From the NCBI RefSeq assembly GCF_003316875.1, contig NZ_QMIL01000001.1, positions 124,001 to 188,000 on the forward strand: DNA of 64,000 nucleotides, written 5' to 3'. The notes beneath the pieces are model-generated. The model searched no databases and was not told the DNA's origin. It was given only the letters and a program-made list of their open reading frames with translations. This document shows, piece by piece, positions 61,801 through 64,000 of the stretch. Source of the DNA: Aliidiomarina celeris (GTDB lineage: Bacteria; Pseudomonadota; Gammaproteobacteria; Enterobacterales; Alteromonadaceae). The position numbers and the translations under genes are program-made. The stretch's first letter is position 1. Each line of letters begins with the position of its first letter.

Positions 61801-61938
61801 CTCAACTGGCAAAATGAACTGCGCCATACGGACGCTACACCGGTCGCCACCGGCTTTTCCTGCCGCTGCCAAAGTGAACGTTTCGGCGACAAACAGGTGG
61901 AACATCCATTACTCGCCTTTGCTCGGCGTTTGTCTTAA
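58849..61938 (+). CDS. ydiJ: FAD/4Fe-4S D-2-hydroxyglutarate dehydrogenase, YdiJ type
   Basis: A 1029-aa fusion: FAD_binding_4 domain (about 40-270, RGGGTGTNGQSLTPGVV), FAD-oxidase C-terminal domain (about 290-545, ending NPGKICTP), then a ferredoxin region with CLSCKACANQCP near 665-675, and a C-terminal CCG (heterodisulfide reductase-like) part with PNTGCCGMAGSYG. E. coli YdiJ of the same layout oxidises D-2-hydroxyglutarate to 2-oxoglutarate. It follows ppsA by 8 bp, so the two are cotranscribed; electron acceptor unknown. Confidence 0.9.
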   Translation: MTHNPAVRVPVAKELPKVAQHTQAFLDDLSAAGYIGDIDVSYGGRLVAATDNSIYQQLPQAVLYPKSQNDLACLLRVASQPSHQQVRFSPRGGGTGTNGQSLTPGVVIDLSRYLTRILELNLKEGWVRVEAGVVKDALNEYLAPHGFFFAPDTSTSNRATIGGMIGTDASGQGSLVYGKTSNHVVSLRSYLVTGELLESQPIPRQQAESKAKQQSTEGRLYQQVLASCVEKRAEIEAKFPPLNRFLTGYDLQHCWNAEADTIDLSRLLTGAEGTLAVVAEAKLRITPIPRKKVLVNVKYQDFQAALRHAPALVKARATSVETVDSNVLNLARKDIVWNQVSDLLTDVDGYTMNGINMVEFTALDSTEILTKLKDLTDTLDACDPAETGVIGYQVCNDAASIQKIYGMRKKAVGLLAATPGKRKPIAFAEDTAVPPEKLADFIMEFRALLDAENLHYGMFGHVDAGVLHVRPALNMQDEADEALVRKLSDQVMALTAKYGGLMWGEHGKGYRSEYGPEFFGEELFAELRKLKSAFDPENRLNPGKICTPWESRDALVSVDARKRGWYDKQIPLAVQEQWQGPMDCNGNGLCFNYDATTPMCPSYRGTKDRRYSPKGRATLLREWLRQVNSSTNQESDTKPFSWLRRQFNSLGRSQDFAHEVRDSMDSCLSCKACANQCPVSVDIPTYKSRFYAHYFSRYARPLKDYLVRDAERVLPRLARRPRLANTLMRNALAKWLQARWVGYVDTPEFAVPSTESRLSARRNSSEKLLYWHEAKPNARDLDMFDPSPFVALVPDVFTWCYEPQLVEAFCDVAERLGKTVVVLPFFHKQAGKKTFVNGKGMHVKGFLPEFKQEAEQSAALLNEVHDLGIPLVGLDAATTLCFKDEYGDMLGEARGRFHVQLVQDWLAQVLPAQQSASRNREVESLRLLVHCTEQTQAPGSKNTWKTLFEQIGVSVLTPNTGCCGMAGSYGHEASQKATSQRIFELNWQNELRHTDATPVATGFSCRCQSERFGDKQVEHPLLAFARRLS

Positions 61939-62000
61939 TTTGTAAAAAGTTAACGTGCAAAAGTAGAGTGTAAAACATACATCGTAGCCGAGAGCTAACC

Positions 62001-62354
62001 ATGCAAAACGAAAAAATAAACTACATTGAAATGCCTGCCAGCGATTTGGAAGGCACCAAAGCCTTCTTTCCTGCCGCCTTTGGTTGGGGATTTGAAGACT
62101 TCGGCCCTGACTATTCAGCTATACTTAATGCGGGTATCGACGGTGGCTTTTTTCGTTCTTCGGTAATCATGCGCCCTCAGCAAGGTAGCGCCCTCGTGGT
62201 GTTGCGAAGTGAAAGCTTGGAAGCAAGCTACCAGCGTGTGGTAGAGGCGGGCGGTAAAATTGAGCAAGAAACTTATAGTTTCCCCGGCGGTCGTCGTTTT
62301 CACTTTACCGACCCTAGTGGCAATGAATATGCCATATGGGGAGATGAGCTTTGA
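62001..62354 (+). CDS. VOC family (glyoxalase/bleomycin-resistance-like) protein
   Basis: A 117-aa single-domain VOC protein. INYIEMPASDLEGTKAFFPAAFGWGFEDFG opens the first beta-alpha-beta unit (several short matches) and GGRRFHFTDPSGNEYAIWGD closes the last. Glu in IEMP and in NEYAIW are likely metal-site positions. Function unknown; such proteins are scattered in accessory DNA. It follows ydiJ after 62 bp. Confidence 0.8.
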   Translation: MQNEKINYIEMPASDLEGTKAFFPAAFGWGFEDFGPDYSAILNAGIDGGFFRSSVIMRPQQGSALVVLRSESLEASYQRVVEAGGKIEQETYSFPGGRRFHFTDPSGNEYAIWGDEL

Positions 62355-62368
62355 CCGAGGCTTCAAAA

Positions 62369-62878
62369 ATGGAGCCAATGAAGCTGATTTTGCCGAATGA
62401 AAGCTTTGCCGAAAGCTACCACCAATACATTGCAGAGTTAGGCAAAGAAGAGCGCTACCCATTCCCACTCGACTTCGACGCCAGTGACTTTGCCGCGTTG
62501 CTTGAGCGCATTGAAAACTTTCGCCAAGGCATCAACCTACCGGAAGGCTATGTTCCGTCCACCACCTATTGGTTGGTTAGTGGCGACAAGCTTGTCGGCG
62601 TGTCTAATCTTCGCCACCATTTGAATGAACGTATTGCACATGCAGGTGGCCACATCGGCTTAGGTATACGCCCAAGCGAGCGGGGTAAAGGGTTCGGCAA
62701 TTTACTGATGAAACTCACTATTGAACAAGCCAAGGCACGTGGTATTCAGCCCGTGCATATTCACTGTTATGCCGACAACCAAGCCTCCGCCAAAACCATA
62801 CGCGCCAACGGTGGTGAGCTGCATTCGGAAATTACTGATGGCGGGCATACCGTGCAGCGGTATATTTATACTTTTTGA
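62369..62878 (+). CDS. GNAT family acetyltransferase
   Basis: A 169-aa acetyltransferase. HIGLGIRPSERGKGFGNLLMK contains the acetyl-CoA loop (Q/RxxGxG-like, RGKGFG), followed by IHCYADNQASAKTIRANGGEL, the usual C-terminal motif. I choose the ATG at 62369 with GAGG 8 bp upstream over a TTG at 62351 overlapping the VOC stop; the ATG at 62378 is also possible. The substrate cannot be told. Unlike core genes around it, it has no conserved neighbours I recognise. Confidence 0.82.
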   Translation: MEPMKLILPNESFAESYHQYIAELGKEERYPFPLDFDASDFAALLERIENFRQGINLPEGYVPSTTYWLVSGDKLVGVSNLRHHLNERIAHAGGHIGLGIRPSERGKGFGNLLMKLTIEQAKARGIQPVHIHCYADNQASAKTIRANGGELHSEITDGGHTVQRYIYTF

Positions 62879-62964
62879 AACTATGCATGTGAGTGTGAGC
62901 CAGAAGGGCGGTCATGAATCAAAATTTGAGGAGCAAATCTAACAGTGATAGCGAGACGTGATGC

Positions 62965-63366
62965 TTACTCTGGTAGCCCCTCGAACTCTGGCGTATCACC
63001 TAAATCATTTTCCCAATTAGCTTTGCTCGATGTAAAAATGTGAGCTGTTGGTGACATAGATACCTTCGTATCCAAACAGCCAGCGGGAATGGCGAGCAGA
63101 CCTACCTCATGAATACTGGGTAATGCGGAACCGCAGAACTTACAAAAACTTCTTTTGTGGCGAGTGCCTGGAAGTATGAAGGTAGTCACAGAATCGGAGC
63201 CCGCCAACCAAGTCAGCTTGGCTGACTGCGAGAATAGATTAGCCGCATAAGCAGACCCGGTATCCTTTTGGCAATGCTGGCAGTGACAAAGGTAAAAGCT
63301 TTCTAACTTTCCTCGCACTTCAAATTTTGCATTGCCACACAGGCATGAGCCAACGTAATTAGTCAT
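62965..63366 (-). CDS. GFA family (glutathione-dependent formaldehyde-activating-like) protein
   Basis: A 133-aa CENP-V/GFA zinc protein. Zinc ligands are visible as GSCLCGNAKFEV (CxC), LCHCQHCQK (CxxC pattern) and FCKFCGSAL (CxxC). ATG at 63366 with AAGGA-type site about 8 bp upstream. Members are very common in integron cassette arrays and other mobile DNA; catalytic activity with glutathione is unproven for most. It is on the minus strand, downstream of the membrane-protein gene and a core-box-like motif. Confidence 0.82.
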   Translation of the reverse strand: MTNYVGSCLCGNAKFEVRGKLESFYLCHCQHCQKDTGSAYAANLFSQSAKLTWLAGSDSVTTFILPGTRHKRSFCKFCGSALPSIHEVGLLAIPAGCLDTKVSMSPTAHIFTSSKANWENDLGDTPEFEGLPE

Positions 63367-63428
63367 CAAATTTCCTTCTCTTGTGGTTTCAAACAGCCAG
63401 CGACTAAGGGGAGCCAGTGGTGCGTATT

Positions 63429-63435
63429 GTTAGGT
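63429..63435 (-). repeat. Integron core-box-like motif overlapping a stop codon
   Basis: GTTAGGT (plus strand) fits GTTRRRY; on the minus strand it is ACCTAAC, fitting the inverse core RYYYAAC. The TAA inside it is the stop codon of the membrane-protein gene, a habit of cassette genes. The opposite core near 63385-63395 (TTCAAAC) is degenerate, so this would be at best a decayed attC. Confidence 0.4.
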
Positions 63436-63876
63436 ATTTTTGCCACTTAAAACTGACCACTGCTGCCAAGAACCTACAGCAAACAGGCCACCAATAAACA
63501 AACAGATACCAGAACTAACTAACCAAAACGTCAGGCTGTTTTCTGGGAACATTGGCATTAACCCGACGAAGGAAACGCCACGAATTAAAAATATACTGGC
63601 AATGAGGATTAGCGCCAATTTTGTCAGAGGTAAACGTTTAATTGCGCCCGCGCCCGACAAGCCATAAAGCGCCCAAACCAAAAGCACCATGACAATGACA
63701 GAGGTTACAATTGTCGGATACCAAAGCCCTTGCTCTGCCATCAGGGCCATCTGTTCGCCTGCACCAAAGAAGCGATACCAATCGCCTCCGAAAACAATAC
63801 AGCCAAGATGAGCAAGTGCTGCGGCAAAACAACATATTGCCGCAGCCAAAAGATACTTATTATTTGAAGTGTGCAT
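63430..63876 (-). CDS. Hypothetical four-helix membrane protein
   Basis: A 148-aa protein I do not recognise by name. Four hydrophobic helices at about 9-29, 50-72, 85-105 and 115-137 are joined by short loops; WYRFFGAGEQMA lies in the first loop. This resembles small DUF-type inner-membrane proteins often seen as lone accessory genes. The ATG at 63876 has GAGAGG 5 bp upstream and lies 15 bp from an attC-like site. Its stop codon lies within a second core-box motif. Probably a cassette-borne gene. Confidence 0.65.
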   Translation of the reverse strand: MHTSNNKYLLAAAICCFAAALAHLGCIVFGGDWYRFFGAGEQMALMAEQGLWYPTIVTSVIVMVLLVWALYGLSGAGAIKRLPLTKLALILIASIFLIRGVSFVGLMPMFPENSLTFWLVSSGICLFIGGLFAVGSWQQWSVLSGKNT

Positions 63877-63891
63877 CTTTCCTCTCTGAAT

Positions 63892-63969
63892 GCCTAACGC
63901 AGAGCGCATCGGCGACCTTGACGCAGCGAAGCGGAGACAAGGGCATCCGAGAGCCGCTTTTGGTTAAAT
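63892..63969 (-). repeat. attC-like integron recombination site
   Basis: GCCTAAC (63892-63898) and GTTAAAT (63963-63969) fit RYYYAAC and GTTRRRY. Between them the arms pair in blocks: TAAC/GTTA, AGCG/CGCT, TCGG/CCGA and CCTTG/CAAGG, separated by unpaired bases as in real attC hairpins. The total length of 78 bp is in range. Read on the minus strand the site ends GCGTTAGGC, a typical attC 3' end, immediately followed by the ribosome site and ATG of the membrane-protein gene. Confidence 0.6.
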
Positions 63970-64000
63970 TGCTATCGTTCGCCCTCAAGGCCATGCCACA

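Noticed and set aside
62937-62943. ATCTAAC core-like motif left of the GFA gene as a third attC
   Set aside because: The possible site between it and the GFA stop is only about 30 bp and lacks a partner core, too short for an attC. It may be a remnant or chance.
1-64000. tRNA, rRNA, CRISPR array, prophage or transposase
   Set aside because: No cloverleaf-like tRNA gene, no rRNA signature, no regularly spaced repeats and no transposase or phage protein motifs were seen in any frame.

Overview
The window reads as a piece of a gammaproteobacterial chromosome, most likely a marine member of the Alteromonadales (an Idiomarina-like lineage is my best guess). This rests on protein resemblance to E. 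coli orthologues and on gene order: nrdA-nrdB-yfaE-grxA, gyrA-serC-hisC-aroA-cmk-rpsA-ihfB-lapA-lapB-pyrF, rne/rluC, yceD-rpmF-plsX-fabH-fabD-fabG-acpP-fabF-pabC-mltG-tmk-holB-tatD, bioA/bioBFCD and ppsR/ppsA-ydiJ. Base composition is close to 50 % GC. Almost all of the window is compact core genome. I saw no tRNA, rRNA, CRISPR array, prophage or transposase.

Layout. 0-6 kb: 5' part of sbcB, a lipoprotein-type isoaspartyl peptidase, and hrpA. 5.7-10 kb (minus strand): class Ia ribonucleotide reductase with its ferredoxin and glutaredoxin, headed by two NrdR boxes. 10.1-11.6 kb (minus): a MurNAc-6-phosphate phosphatase-like HAD gene coupled to ubiG. 11.8-23.6 kb (plus): gyrA, serine/histidine/shikimate genes, cmk, ribosomal protein S1 with a structured leader, ihfB, the LPS assembly pair lapAB, pyrF and a ComEA-like protein. 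23.7-28.9 kb: rne with a long structured 5' leader and a 54-residue tandem repeat, divergent from rluC and a HAD phosphatase. 28.9-40 kb: maf, then the fatty acid synthesis cluster running into folate, cell wall, dTMP and clamp-loader genes. 40-45.5 kb: a membrane diguanylate cyclase, cytoplasmic asparaginase, a nitroreductase and asnS. 45.5-50.8 kb: a complete biotin locus with a BirA-type operator lying on the bioB promoter. 50.8-62 kb: peptidase E, htpX with a sigma-32-like promoter, a flavin reductase, type II DAHP synthase, a DUF1338 protein, ppsR/ppsA and a YdiJ-type D-2-hydroxyglutarate dehydrogenase.

The last 2 kb change character. Small accessory genes (VOC, GNAT, GFA, a membrane protein) replace core genes. 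The last two, on the minus strand, are associated with integron-type recombination motifs: a 78-bp attC-like imperfect palindrome lies 15 bp upstream of the membrane-protein gene, and the stop codon of that gene sits inside a second core-box motif. This suggests the edge of a gene-cassette array continuing beyond the window. A second unexplained element is a minus-strand transcript candidate at 40.04-40.18 kb with a Shine-Dalgarno-led 10-codon ORF, hairpins and a strong intrinsic terminator, but no gene downstream.

All functional calls come from reading motifs and recalled family knowledge. No database search, folding program or codon statistics were run.
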